Shown in pieces: positions 7,272 to 14,941 of a DNA stretch of 42,348 bases (positions are counted from its first letter, which is position 1; each line of letters starts with the position of its first letter). The translations under genes and the position numbers were made by a program. The notes beneath the pieces are model-generated. The model was not told the DNA's origin. It saw only the letters and a program-made list of their open reading frames with translations, and did no database searches. The stretch is from Marivita sp. (lineage in GTDB: Bacteria; Pseudomonadota; Alphaproteobacteria; Rhodobacterales; Rhodobacteraceae). The stretch is from the NCBI RefSeq assembly GCF_020055635.1, contig NZ_JAIPUT010000039.1, forward strand, positions 1-42,348, in the 5' to 3' direction.

Positions 7272-9070
7272 CACGATCTCAGAAACAGAAGCCTCGCGCA
7301 GCACCCGCTCCGGCGGTTGTCCAGCTTCCTGCCGTCGTGCCACCTTTGCGCGATCCGTCGCAGGACCATCCGCACCACGCCTTCGACCGCGCAGCGCGGG
7401 GCGCCTTGGCGCGGCTCAGCGGCGGGGTCTCGCCGCATGCGTTCCTGGAGGCCTGGAGCGATTGGGCCCAGCATCTGGCGCGCTCGCCCGGCCGGCAGAT
7501 GGAACTGGCCGAGCATGCGCAGCGCAACCTGCTGAAGGTGATGGCGCTTGCGGCCGATCTGGACAGCCCGCCTCCTTTCGCGCCGAAATTCTATGATAAG
7601 CGCTTCACCCATCCGGGCTGGCAGGCCTTCCCGTTCCGCCTCTGGCAACAGGGGTTCCTGTCCGTGCAGGACTGGTGGGACCATGCCACCGAACCGACGC
7701 GGGGCCTGCGCCCGGAGGATGCCCATCGCACGCGGTTCCTCGCTCGGCAGACGCTCGACGTCCTGTCCCCGTCGAACTCTCCGCTGCTCAATCCGGAAAT
7801 CATCGAGGAGACCGTGCGGACGGCGGGCCACAACCTGGCCGAGGGTGCGGCACATTTCGCCCATGACGCGGTGAAGACGCTGACCGGCCAACGCGATCCC
7901 GCGCCCGAGGGCTACCGGATCGGCGAGGAACTGGCCTGCACACCCGGACAGGTGATTTTCCGCAATGACCTGATGGAGCTGATCCAGTACGCGCCGCAGA
8001 CGCCACAGGTGCAGGCCCGGCCGATCCTGATCGTGCCGGCCTGGATCATGAAATACTATATTCTCGATCTGTCGCCCGCTAACTCGATGGTGCGCTACTT
8101 GGTCGACGAGGGCTTTACCGTCTTCATGATCTCCTGGACGAATCCGACCGCAGCTCAGCGCGACCTGTCGCTCGAGGACTACCGCAAGCGCGGCGTGATG
8201 GCGGCGCTGGACGCGGTCAGCGCCACCATCCCGGACGCGCCTGTCCACACCGTCGGCTATTGCCTTGGTGGCACCATCCTGGCAATCGCGGCGGCCACGA
8301 TGGCGCGCGACGGCGACGACAGACTGGCCTCGGTCACGCTGATGGCGGCGCAGGTGGATTTTGCCGAGGCGGGCGAGTTGCTGCTGTTCCTCGACGAAAG
8401 CCAGATCGCCTTTCTCGAAGATCTGATGTGGGAACAGGGCTATCTTGACCGCCCGCAGATGGCTCGCGCCTTTGCCACCATCCGGGCCGAGGACCTGATC
8501 TGGACCCGCGCCGTCCAGCGGTATTTCCTGGGGCGCGAAGACGTTCCGACCGACATCGGCGTCTGGCTGTCGGACACGACGCGGATGCCGGCGCTGATGC
8601 ATTCGCAATACCTGCGCAGCCTGTTCCTGGAGAACCGGCTGACGGCGGGGCGCTTCGCGGTCGAGGCTCGGGTGATCGCGCTCAAGGACCTGTCGGTGCC
8701 GCTTTTTGTCGTGGCGACCGAGACCGACCACATCGCGCCCTGGCGGTCGGTCTACAAGACCCAGCTCTTTACCGATTGCGACCTCACGTTCGTGCTGACC
8801 AAGGGTGGGCACAATACCGGCATCCTCAGCGAACCGGGACATGCGGGGCGACAATACCGCCTTTCGCACCGCCCGGCGGGCGCGCTTTACCTTGGCCCCG
8901 ACGCGTGGCTGGCCCGGTCCGTGCCGAAAGCCGGGTCTTGGTGGCCCGAATGGTCGGACTGGCTGACGACACGGGGCGGTGGCCTTGCGGAGCCACCGGA
9001 CATGGGCGCTCCAGGCCGCGGGTTGCCTCCGCTCTCCGCCGCGCCCGGCACATACGTCCTGCAAGATTAA
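7268..9070 (+). CDS. Poly(3-hydroxyalkanoate) synthase (PHA polymerase)
   Basis: This 600-residue enzyme polymerises hydroxyacyl-CoA into polyester storage granules. The N-terminal PhaC_N-like region covers about residues 90-260 (FYDKRFTHPGWQAFPF). An alpha/beta-hydrolase domain with the lipase-like box VGYCLGG follows. The predicted triad is Cys332, Asp487 (VATETDHIAPW) and His515 (GGHNTGI). The sequence belongs to the divergent class of PhaC-like proteins seen in Rhodobacteraceae stress gene clusters. The start overlaps the stop of a decayed P-type ATPase gene as ATGA, so its original operon promoter may be lost. The AAGGAGG at 6900-6906 is too far upstream to serve it. No phasin, PhaA or PhaB gene lies nearby, so this is likely an accessory synthase. 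Confidence 0.88.
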   Translation: MTRSQKQKPRAAPAPAVVQLPAVVPPLRDPSQDHPHHAFDRAARGALARLSGGVSPHAFLEAWSDWAQHLARSPGRQMELAEHAQRNLLKVMALAADLDSPPPFAPKFYDKRFTHPGWQAFPFRLWQQGFLSVQDWWDHATEPTRGLRPEDAHRTRFLARQTLDVLSPSNSPLLNPEIIEETVRTAGHNLAEGAAHFAHDAVKTLTGQRDPAPEGYRIGEELACTPGQVIFRNDLMELIQYAPQTPQVQARPILIVPAWIMKYYILDLSPANSMVRYLVDEGFTVFMISWTNPTAAQRDLSLEDYRKRGVMAALDAVSATIPDAPVHTVGYCLGGTILAIAAATMARDGDDRLASVTLMAAQVDFAEAGELLLFLDESQIAFLEDLMWEQGYLDRPQMARAFATIRAEDLIWTRAVQRYFLGREDVPTDIGVWLSDTTRMPALMHSQYLRSLFLENRLTAGRFAVEARVIALKDLSVPLFVVATETDHIAPWRSVYKTQLFTDCDLTFVLTKGGHNTGILSEPGHAGRQYRLSHRPAGALYLGPDAWLARSVPKAGSWWPEWSDWLTTRGGGLAEPPDMGAPGRGLPPLSAAPGTYVLQD

Positions 9071-9258
9071 TGCGCGCCCGTCGTCCCTGTCCGGCATTAG
9101 TATTCGGCAATAATACAGTCTTCTCACAATAACTTCTTTCTTTCGAACCAGAATTGGCGCCCAGCAGCATGTCATTTACAGCCCCGATGCCTTCGGTCGC
9201 TCATCGCCCGGGAAACGATTGAGGATGAGGCATTCCAGCGGGCCTGACCACCGATCAT

Positions 9259-10464
9259 TTATCCGGCTGGACCGGCGAGTTTCTCGATGCCGCGATCAAT
9301 TGACACGGCCAGCACAAGCAACAAGCCAGTCACGATCAACCGCGCTTCATTGGCCACGCCCATCAGATTGAGACCGTTGGACACAGTGCCGATAATCAGC
9401 GCCCCAAAAAGGGCACCGATCACCATGCCGCGTCCACCAAAGAGACTGACCCCACCAATGACAGCAGCAGCGATGCTCTCAAGAAGCAAAGCGCCGCCTC
9501 CGACACCGCCGCCAGACGAGACCGAGACGCCAAGAATCCGCGACGCCGACAGGATTCCGCCAAAGGCCGCCATGCCGCCCGCGATGGCAAAGGCAGTGAT
9601 CTTGATACGGTCCACCTTGATTCCGGCGCGCCGGGCGGCCTCGGCATTGTCACCAATGGCGTAGAGATAGGTACCAAAGCGAGTTTCGTGGGCAATATAG
9701 CACATGACGCCCAGCAAGCCGATGAACAGGATCACCGGCATCGGCAGACCACGCTGGTTTTCAAGAAACATGAGTAAGGCGATCAGTACCACGCCGACAA
9801 TCGCCACGGGCAAGATCACGCCGCCGCCCAGCGAGGCAGGCAGACCCGCGCTCCGACGCGAGCGGAAAGTGGTCAATCGGATCAGCGCAAACAGGGTGGA
9901 CGCGACCAGCACCAACGCCCAGGCGGCGGGACCCGAAACATAGGTCGCAGCCAGTTTCTCGACACCGGTATTTAGCAGATTGTAGCGCCCGGTGTTGGGC
10001 AGGAGCAGCAATTGCACACCATTGAGCAACAGTCCGACTCCCAGCGTGACCACGAAAGACGGCACGCCGATCAGAGTAATCCATCGCGCCGATGAAGCCC
10101 CGATGAGCATGCCGATCCCCACGCCCAGGAGGATGGCGAGGGGGATCGGGAGCCCGGTATCCACCACCATCTTGGCCATGAACACCGCTGCGACGCCGGA
10201 GGTAGCGGCCACAGACAGATCGATTTCGCCGGTGAGCAAGACAAAGACCAGCCCCAGAGCGATGATCCCGGTCACTGTGGACTGGATCAGCAAGTTGTTG
10301 AGGTTTCGGCTGGTCAGGAAAACATCCGACTGGAAGGAAAAGAAGATCAAGAGCGCAACCAATCCCAGCGCCACTGGAACAAAGCGCAATTCATTGCCCA
10401 GCCGCTCGGTCAGGCCCCGTCTTGCAGGCAAGGTTATCTCGGGTGCGGTTGCTGTGTTTGCCAT
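9259..10464 (-). CDS. Sugar ABC transporter permease, system 1 (XylH/RbsC family)
   Basis: This 401-residue inner-membrane protein belongs to the BPD_transp_2 family of ribose/xylose-type permeases. Around ten hydrophobic helices are visible, with the family motif LLTGEIDLSVAATSGVAA in the first third and GDNAEAARRAGIKVDRIKI before the last helices. ATG 10464 is chosen because it starts 13 bp after the ATPase gene. The upstream ATG at 10512 would overlap that gene by 35 bp. It is last in an operon running binding protein, ATPase, permease. Only one permease gene is present, so a homodimeric channel is expected. The substrate is a monosaccharide or polyol that cannot be named from sequence. 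Confidence 0.9.
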   Translation of the reverse strand: MANTATAPEITLPARRGLTERLGNELRFVPVALGLVALLIFFSFQSDVFLTSRNLNNLLIQSTVTGIIALGLVFVLLTGEIDLSVAATSGVAAVFMAKMVVDTGLPIPLAILLGVGIGMLIGASSARWITLIGVPSFVVTLGVGLLLNGVQLLLLPNTGRYNLLNTGVEKLAATYVSGPAAWALVLVASTLFALIRLTTFRSRRSAGLPASLGGGVILPVAIVGVVLIALLMFLENQRGLPMPVILFIGLLGVMCYIAHETRFGTYLYAIGDNAEAARRAGIKVDRIKITAFAIAGGMAAFGGILSASRILGVSVSSGGGVGGGALLLESIAAAVIGGVSLFGGRGMVIGALFGALIIGTVSNGLNLMGVANEARLIVTGLLLVLAVSIDRGIEKLAGPAG

Positions 10465-10477
10465 TGGAACGCCTGTC

Positions 10478-11242
10478 TTATCCTGCCATGTTGACGGCTT
10501 CGTTGCCACCAACCATTACGTTGACTACCTGTTCGCCGGTCACGTCTCTGGAATTGAAACTGCCCGCATTGCGCCCCAGCCGCAGCACTTCGATCCGGTC
10601 GGTATTGTCCAGAACGAAGTGATGAATGTCGTGGCTGATCACCAGAACGGCCAGCCCGTGCGATGCCAATTCGCGCACGAGGTTGCCCACCTGTTCTGAC
10701 GCCGAATGGCTGAGGGCCGCGGTAGGTTCGTCGAGCAGGACCACCTTAGGTTCCCACAGGATGGACCGGGCGATGGCGATGTTCTGACGCTGACCGCCGG
10801 ACATGGCCCCGACATTTCGGCTGAGCGAGATCGAGTCGAGCCGCATTCGTCTGAGCACGTCCTTGGCCTTCTTTTCGGCGTGGGCGCGGGTCACACGGAA
10901 TCCTGTCCACCAAGGGCCTGTCATCTCGCGCCCGAGAAAGAGATTCTGCACCGCATCGAGATTGTTGCACAAGGCGAGGTCCTGATAGACCGTCTGTACC
11001 CCCATGTCCGACACGCTTGCCGGGGTCGCCCCCTCGACCTTATGTCCTTCGAACAGGTACTCCCCGCTGTCGGGGCGATGCGCGCCGGCCATCACCTTGA
11101 CCAGAGTCGATTTCCCGGCACCGTTGTCACCGACAAGGGCCACGACCTTGCCCGGTTCAAGATCGAGCGAGACATCTGTCAGCGCTTTGACAGGGCCGAA
11201 ATGCTTTGTGATCCCGCGCAGGCGGAGAATGGGTTCTGTCAT
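10478..11242 (-). CDS. Sugar ABC transporter ATP-binding protein, system 1
   Basis: This 254-residue single-domain ABC ATPase has Walker A GDNGAGKST near residue 38, Q-loop YQDLALCNNLD, signature MSGGQRQN and Walker B VVLLDEPTAAL, then switch histidine SHD. All catalytic residues are present. Most ribose/xylose systems use a double-length ATPase; this one is a single-domain protein of the FrcA-like type and so should dimerise. It lies 75 bp after the binding-protein gene and 13 bp before the permease gene, consistent with one transcript. Confidence 0.9.
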   Translation of the reverse strand: MTEPILRLRGITKHFGPVKALTDVSLDLEPGKVVALVGDNGAGKSTLVKVMAGAHRPDSGEYLFEGHKVEGATPASVSDMGVQTVYQDLALCNNLDAVQNLFLGREMTGPWWTGFRVTRAHAEKKAKDVLRRMRLDSISLSRNVGAMSGGQRQNIAIARSILWEPKVVLLDEPTAALSHSASEQVGNLVRELASHGLAVLVISHDIHHFVLDNTDRIEVLRLGRNAGSFNSRDVTGEQVVNVMVGGNEAVNMAG

Positions 11243-11317
11243 CTGAAGTCACCTCTGATACGCGGGGTACGTCGGCAGCCAACGCCGCCGACGGCTCTAC
11301 TTGAGCGGAGTTACCTG

Positions 11318-12406
11318 CTACATGTTTTCCTGGCAGATTGCGGTGGCTGCGGCTCCATCACAGATCTTTTCCCAAGTGTAGAGACCCGCGTCGACGACGG
11401 TGGAGACATTGTCGATTGTCACGTTTTCCACCGGCAGAAAAGCGGCTGGGACATCCATGAAGTCGTTGCTGACACTGTCATTGATCCAGTCAGCGGACAG
11501 ATCCCCGGCATTCAGAATGTCGACCGACAGATCCGCCGCGGCTTCGGCCATTACCCGCAGGTCCTTGAAGATGGTGTTGTCCTGCCAGCCCTGAACGATA
11601 AACTGAACCGCCTCGATGGTTGCGTCCTGACCGCCGGTCACGACCACATCGCCTTTCTGGTAGCCTTGGCTGATCAGCGCCGCGACAGAGCCGCCGGTGG
11701 TGCCGTCATTCATCCCCAAGAACATGTCCACTTGTCCGCCGGTGCGGGTCAGGCAGTTCTCGGCGAACGCCTGCGCCTCGACCGGATCCCAGTTCGGGGT
11801 GAAATCTTCGCAGACCACTTCGACTCGGCCCGAAGCCATCAGCGGCTGGAGATATTCATTCTGGCCCAGTTCGTATTGCGTGGTGCCGTACTCACCCTGA
11901 TTGCCCTTGACGCGGGCGATACGAACCGTGCCTTCGGGCATCGCCTCGATCAGCTCGGCGGCGCGCTTGCCCTGGGCCTGCCCCACGGCGCGGGCGTTGA
12001 AAAGCACATGGGCCTCTGCCTTGCCGCCAATCGCGTCATGCTCGTACAGCAAGACGGGCACCCCTGCCTCTTCCGCCGCCTTGAGCGCCCCGGCCGCCAG
12101 GTTGGCGTCGGACGAGGTATAGACGATCAGGTCCGCGCCCTGTGCCAGCGCATCCTCGACCAGCCGCTGCTGACGCTCCGGATCCCCTTCGCCGTTCTGA
12201 ACGGTCACCGTGGCGCCCGGCATCCGCTCCTTCATGGCGGCCACATACAGCGGCGCGTCGCGTCGCTCGAAGCGGATGGTGGTCGAGTTGGGCAGCATGA
12301 AGAAGACGCTTGCCTCTTGAGCAGCCGCCGGGGCCGCGGCAAACCCGCTGATGGCGAGCGCTGCAAGCAGGCTACCACTCATGAGGTGTCTGATGGATCT
12401 GTTCAT
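11318..12406 (-). CDS. Sugar ABC transporter substrate-binding protein, system 1 (XylF-like)
   Basis: This 362-residue protein has a signal peptide of about 29 residues ending in AAPAAAQ, followed by a Peripla_BP_4 type I fold. The blocks DLIVYTSSDANLAAGALKAA, GVPVLLYEHDAI and FLGMNDGTTGG match xylose/ribose-binding proteins. It should capture a sugar or polyol in the periplasm for the permease and ATPase encoded downstream. A strong GGGAGG site sits just before the ATG. A 29-codon reading frame with its own ribosome site lies immediately upstream, and a regulator-type operator candidate lies 286 bp upstream. Confidence 0.9.
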   Translation of the reverse strand: MNRSIRHLMSGSLLAALAISGFAAAPAAAQEASVFFMLPNSTTIRFERRDAPLYVAAMKERMPGATVTVQNGEGDPERQQRLVEDALAQGADLIVYTSSDANLAAGALKAAEEAGVPVLLYEHDAIGGKAEAHVLFNARAVGQAQGKRAAELIEAMPEGTVRIARVKGNQGEYGTTQYELGQNEYLQPLMASGRVEVVCEDFTPNWDPVEAQAFAENCLTRTGGQVDMFLGMNDGTTGGSVAALISQGYQKGDVVVTGGQDATIEAVQFIVQGWQDNTIFKDLRVMAEAAADLSVDILNAGDLSADWINDSVSNDFMDVPAAFLPVENVTIDNVSTVVDAGLYTWEKICDGAAATAICQENM

Positions 12407-12453
12407 TGTGTCCTCCCTTGGTTCAAATGACCCGGTCGCCGGGCAGAATTGAG

Positions 12454-12543
12454 TTACTTTCCTTTGCAGAGCGGCGCGTCAAACCCGGTCAGCGCGGCGT
12501 TTACCAACGCGCTGGTTCCTGTCAGTCTGTTGACGATGGTCAT
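12454..12543 (-). CDS. Small open reading frame, 29 residues, upstream of XylF-like gene
   Basis: ATG 12543 is preceded seven bases upstream by a strong GGGAGG (complement at 12551-12556). It encodes MTIVNRLTGTSALVNAAL followed by TGFDAPLCKGK and a TAA, 47 bp before the binding-protein start. I do not recognise the peptide. The strong ribosome site and its position as first frame of the ABC operon suggest a leader peptide or a small protein made with system 1. It could also be the surviving start of a lost gene. There is no stem-loop between it and the next gene that clearly suggests attenuation. Confidence 0.4.
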   Translation of the reverse strand: MTIVNRLTGTSALVNAALTGFDAPLCKGK

Positions 12544-12903
12544 TTTGAGACCTCCCTTTGATCTGGCCGATCGTCCGTGCTCCAGACCAGATTTCCTGCC
12601 GTCACTTTCACGACGATCCGCGCAACGGTTCCACTCTGGTATCGCTCAACAAGATGCTATCCCGTGGTCTGCCGCCCGTCGCCTTGCATTCTGTCCAATC
12701 TGGAATCGCCAGTGCCGGCTCAGGTGCGCGCGCCAAGGCCGGGTTCGGCGCGTAAGTTCTCGGCCATCGCTGCGTGAGCGCCAACAGATGGCGCGGTTGC
12801 CAAAATGGTTGATCGCAGCATTTTCGTGATACTTATAGCTTCCTCCGAATTGAATTTGTCCGTCCGCCGGCTGCCTGCCGGTCTAGTTTTGTGGCGTCCG
12901 GTC
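12544..12903. other. Non-coding promoter region of ABC system 1
   Basis: This 360-bp gap between the SDR stop and the 29-codon frame holds no convincing gene. It contains one good operator candidate at 12692-12706 and a weaker related one, TTGCCAAAATGGTTG, at 12797-12811. A 33-codon frame on the minus strand from 12821 looks signal-peptide-like but lacks a properly spaced ribosome site. The gap most likely holds the promoter of the ABC system 1 operon. Confidence 0.55.
12692..12706. promoter_or_regulatory. Candidate operator, class I (copy upstream of ABC system 1)
   Basis: TGTCCAATCTGGAAT fits TGTCCA-N3-TGGAAT, an inverted repeat TCCA-N3-TGGA. The same pattern with different centre bases occurs at 14849-14863 between the iolG-like gene and regulator 1. 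Assignment to regulator 1 is inferred from that pairing. Confidence 0.45.
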
Positions 12904-13779
12904 TCAGCGGAGTTGCTCCGGCAACGGCGTGGACTCGTAGCAACCGATAACCCCCTGATCAAAATCAAGAATCGACCCGGTCATTATACCCGACTCGTCG
13001 CTGGCCAGATGGGCGATCCAGCGCGCCACCTCGTTCATGTCGAGCAGCCGTCCGGCGGGCAATTTCGCCCCGGCCTCTTTTTGCCACCCCTCGGGCATGT
13101 CGTGGTACGTCTTCTGGATGACATCCTCTGCCGGGGTGTCCATCCAGCCGATGGCCAGCGCGTTGACGCGGATTCCGTCGCGCATCAGCGAGAAGGCCGC
13201 GTTCTTTGTCGTCGCCACCAACGCTGCCTTGGACGCGGCATAGACCGTCAGAAACGGCACTCCGCCATGGGCAGTGACCGTTGCCACGTTGACCACGGTC
13301 CCGGGTTTGCCTGCATCGCGCCAATGATTTGCTGCGTTCTGCATCAGAAAGAAGGGCGCCCTTGCATTGATCGCAAAGGTCTGCTCCCAAAGCTCCGCGT
13401 CTCCGTCCAGAATGCCGCCCCGGTCGGTCTTGCCGGCGGAATTTATGAGGACGTCGTAGGTGCCGAATTCTTTGATTGCGCGCTCATGTACCGAACGGCA
13501 ATCATCGAGATCGGTCAGGTCCGCCTGATGATAGACGACACGCTGCGTCTCGGTGCTCAAGGCTTCTGCGGCTGCTTTGCCCTCGGCCGCCTTGCGACCC
13601 ATGATCAGCACACCCTTAAGCCCGCGCCGAAGCATCAACTTCACTGCCGTAAGCCCGAGCCCTTGAGTCGAACCTGTGACCACCGCCACCTTGCCCTCGA
13701 ATTGCCGGTCCAGCGGCACATCTTTGTCAGAGGCCGCACGATAGGCGGCATTGCCGTAGGGGCTTTCATAATCTGTCAT
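12904..13779 (-). CDS. SDR-family oxidoreductase
   Basis: This 291-residue NAD(P)-dependent short-chain dehydrogenase has a Rossmann motif VTGSTQGLG at residues 34-42, the NAG-like motif NSAG near 113, and catalytic Tyr180 and Lys184 in YAASK. The usual catalytic serine region reads VVNVATVTAHGG, with threonine where serine is expected; whether this matters is uncertain. A 28-residue N-terminal extension precedes the Rossmann fold. Its start overlaps the stop of the iolG-like gene as ATGA, so the two dehydrogenases are made together. It probably oxidises or reduces a hydroxyl of the sugar or polyol imported by system 1, but the substrate is unknown. Confidence 0.88.
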   Translation of the reverse strand: MTDYESPYGNAAYRAASDKDVPLDRQFEGKVAVVTGSTQGLGLTAVKLMLRRGLKGVLIMGRKAAEGKAAAEALSTETQRVVYHQADLTDLDDCRSVHERAIKEFGTYDVLINSAGKTDRGGILDGDAELWEQTFAINARAPFFLMQNAANHWRDAGKPGTVVNVATVTAHGGVPFLTVYAASKAALVATTKNAAFSLMRDGIRVNALAIGWMDTPAEDVIQKTYHDMPEGWQKEAGAKLPAGRLLDMNEVARWIAHLASDESGIMTGSILDFDQGVIGCYESTPLPEQLR

Positions 13780-14780
13780 GAGTAATCCACCTGCACTGGC
13801 TTGTTCGTTTGATGTGATTTCAGCGCAGCCTCCGACAGCAAGAGCGCCCGCCGACCGTCTTCAAATGTCACATTGGGAGGCTTGCCCGCCGTAATCTGGT
13901 CAATGAAGTCACGGATCTCTGCCTCGTAGGCCGCGCGGTAGCGCTCAATGAAGAAATAAAGCAGTTCGTCGCGCGTCGCCGTGCCGCCCGCACCATAGCG
14001 TGACACTTCGGAGGGGCGGTGATTGTTCGAGCGCACCATGCCTTGGGGGCCGAAGGCTTCGACCCGCTGGTCATAGCCGTAATTGGTGCGCCGCGAATTG
14101 TTGATATGGCACAGCGCGCCCGATGCGCCGCGCATCACGATCATGGCAGTATCCACGTCGTTCAATTCCGCAAAGATCGGGTCCACCCTGTTGGCGGCCA
14201 TGGTGAAAACCTCGACCGGATCTTCTCCCATGACGAACCGGGCCATGTCCATGTCGTGGATCGTGGTATCGCGGAACAAACCTCCGCAGGCCTCGAGGAT
14301 TGGGCGCGGCGGTGGCGGACCGGGGTCGCGGCTGGTGATCACCAAAAGCTCAAGCGCGCCCACATCTCCGCGCGCCACGGCTTGCTGCACCCCGGCATGG
14401 CTGGGATCAAAGCGTCGATTGAAGCCCAACTGCACCGGAACATCGAACGCCTTGAGCTTTTCCTTGCATTCCTCGACCTTGTCGATGTCCACATCGATCG
14501 GCTTTTCGCACAGGATGGGCTTGCCGGCTTCGGCCGAGCGCAGGATCATCTCCACGTGGGTGTTGGTCGGCGAGGCGATCAGCACTGCATCGACATCCTC
14601 GGCGCCCAGCAGCGCATCGAGATCCGTGGTTGCCCGGGCGCTGACGGCATCGGCGGTGGCCTTGGCGTTGTCGGCGTAAACGTCATAGCACCAGGTCACG
14701 GAGGCATCCTGCTGCAACGCGACCAGTCGGGCATGCATGTCTCCGATGCGACCGGCTCCAATGATTCCGAAACGCAGCAT
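13776..14780 (-). CDS. Gfo/Idh/MocA dehydrogenase, inositol 2-dehydrogenase-like
   Basis: This 334-residue NAD-dependent enzyme has a Rossmann motif GIIGAGRIG at residues 5-13, the cofactor-side EKP triplet at 92-94, GFNRRFD at 119-125 and a D-x3-H pair (Asp171, His175) at the position used by inositol dehydrogenases. It closely resembles IolG proteins, which oxidise myo-inositol to scyllo-inosose; related enzymes use other cyclitols and pyranoses. ATG 14780 is chosen for its AAAGGAA ribosome site and the glycine-rich start. It is coupled by ATGA overlap to the SDR gene and diverges from regulator 1 with a shared operator candidate between them. No iolE, iolB, iolC or iolD gene is present, so classical inositol catabolism is not shown. 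Confidence 0.85.
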   Translation of the reverse strand: MLRFGIIGAGRIGDMHARLVALQQDASVTWCYDVYADNAKATADAVSARATTDLDALLGAEDVDAVLIASPTNTHVEMILRSAEAGKPILCEKPIDVDIDKVEECKEKLKAFDVPVQLGFNRRFDPSHAGVQQAVARGDVGALELLVITSRDPGPPPPRPILEACGGLFRDTTIHDMDMARFVMGEDPVEVFTMAANRVDPIFAELNDVDTAMIVMRGASGALCHINNSRRTNYGYDQRVEAFGPQGMVRSNNHRPSEVSRYGAGGTATRDELLYFFIERYRAAYEAEIRDFIDQITAGKPPNVTFEDGRRALLLSEAALKSHQTNKPVQVDYS

Positions 14781-14848
14781 ATGATTTCCTTTGCGACTGC
14801 TGTTTTTCCCAGCTTTGCTTGCAGAGCGCCCACTCTCAACTTCGGGTT

Positions 14849-14863
14849 TGTCCACATTGGAAT
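14849..14863. promoter_or_regulatory. Candidate operator, class I (iolG/regulator 1 divergent promoter)
   Basis: TGTCCACATTGGAAT fits TGTCCA-N3-TGGAAT. It lies about 69 bp upstream of the iolG-like start and 79 bp upstream of regulator 1, where one site could serve both promoters. The partner copy is at 12692-12706. Confidence 0.45.
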
Positions 14864-14941
14864 TTTTCCGTCGTGCCACATGTCCGCACTTGCGGTATTC
14901 TTCCCGGCGAGAGGATAAAACGCTCGGTGGCCCAGACAAAA

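Noticed and set aside
7262-9175. Minus-strand open frame of 637 codons across phaC
   Set aside because: The composition is arginine-, histidine- and proline-rich as expected of an antisense frame in GC-rich DNA, and the PHA synthase on the plus strand has its full catalytic triad.
10706-12430. Plus-strand open frame of 574 codons across the system 1 ABC genes
   Set aside because: It lies antisense to two well-supported transporter genes and shows no recognisable domain.
12720-12821. 33-codon minus-strand frame with a signal-peptide-like start
   Set aside because: The nearest GGAGG is about 20 bases from the ATG and the peptide ends at once after the hydrophobic part. It may be chance or a remnant.
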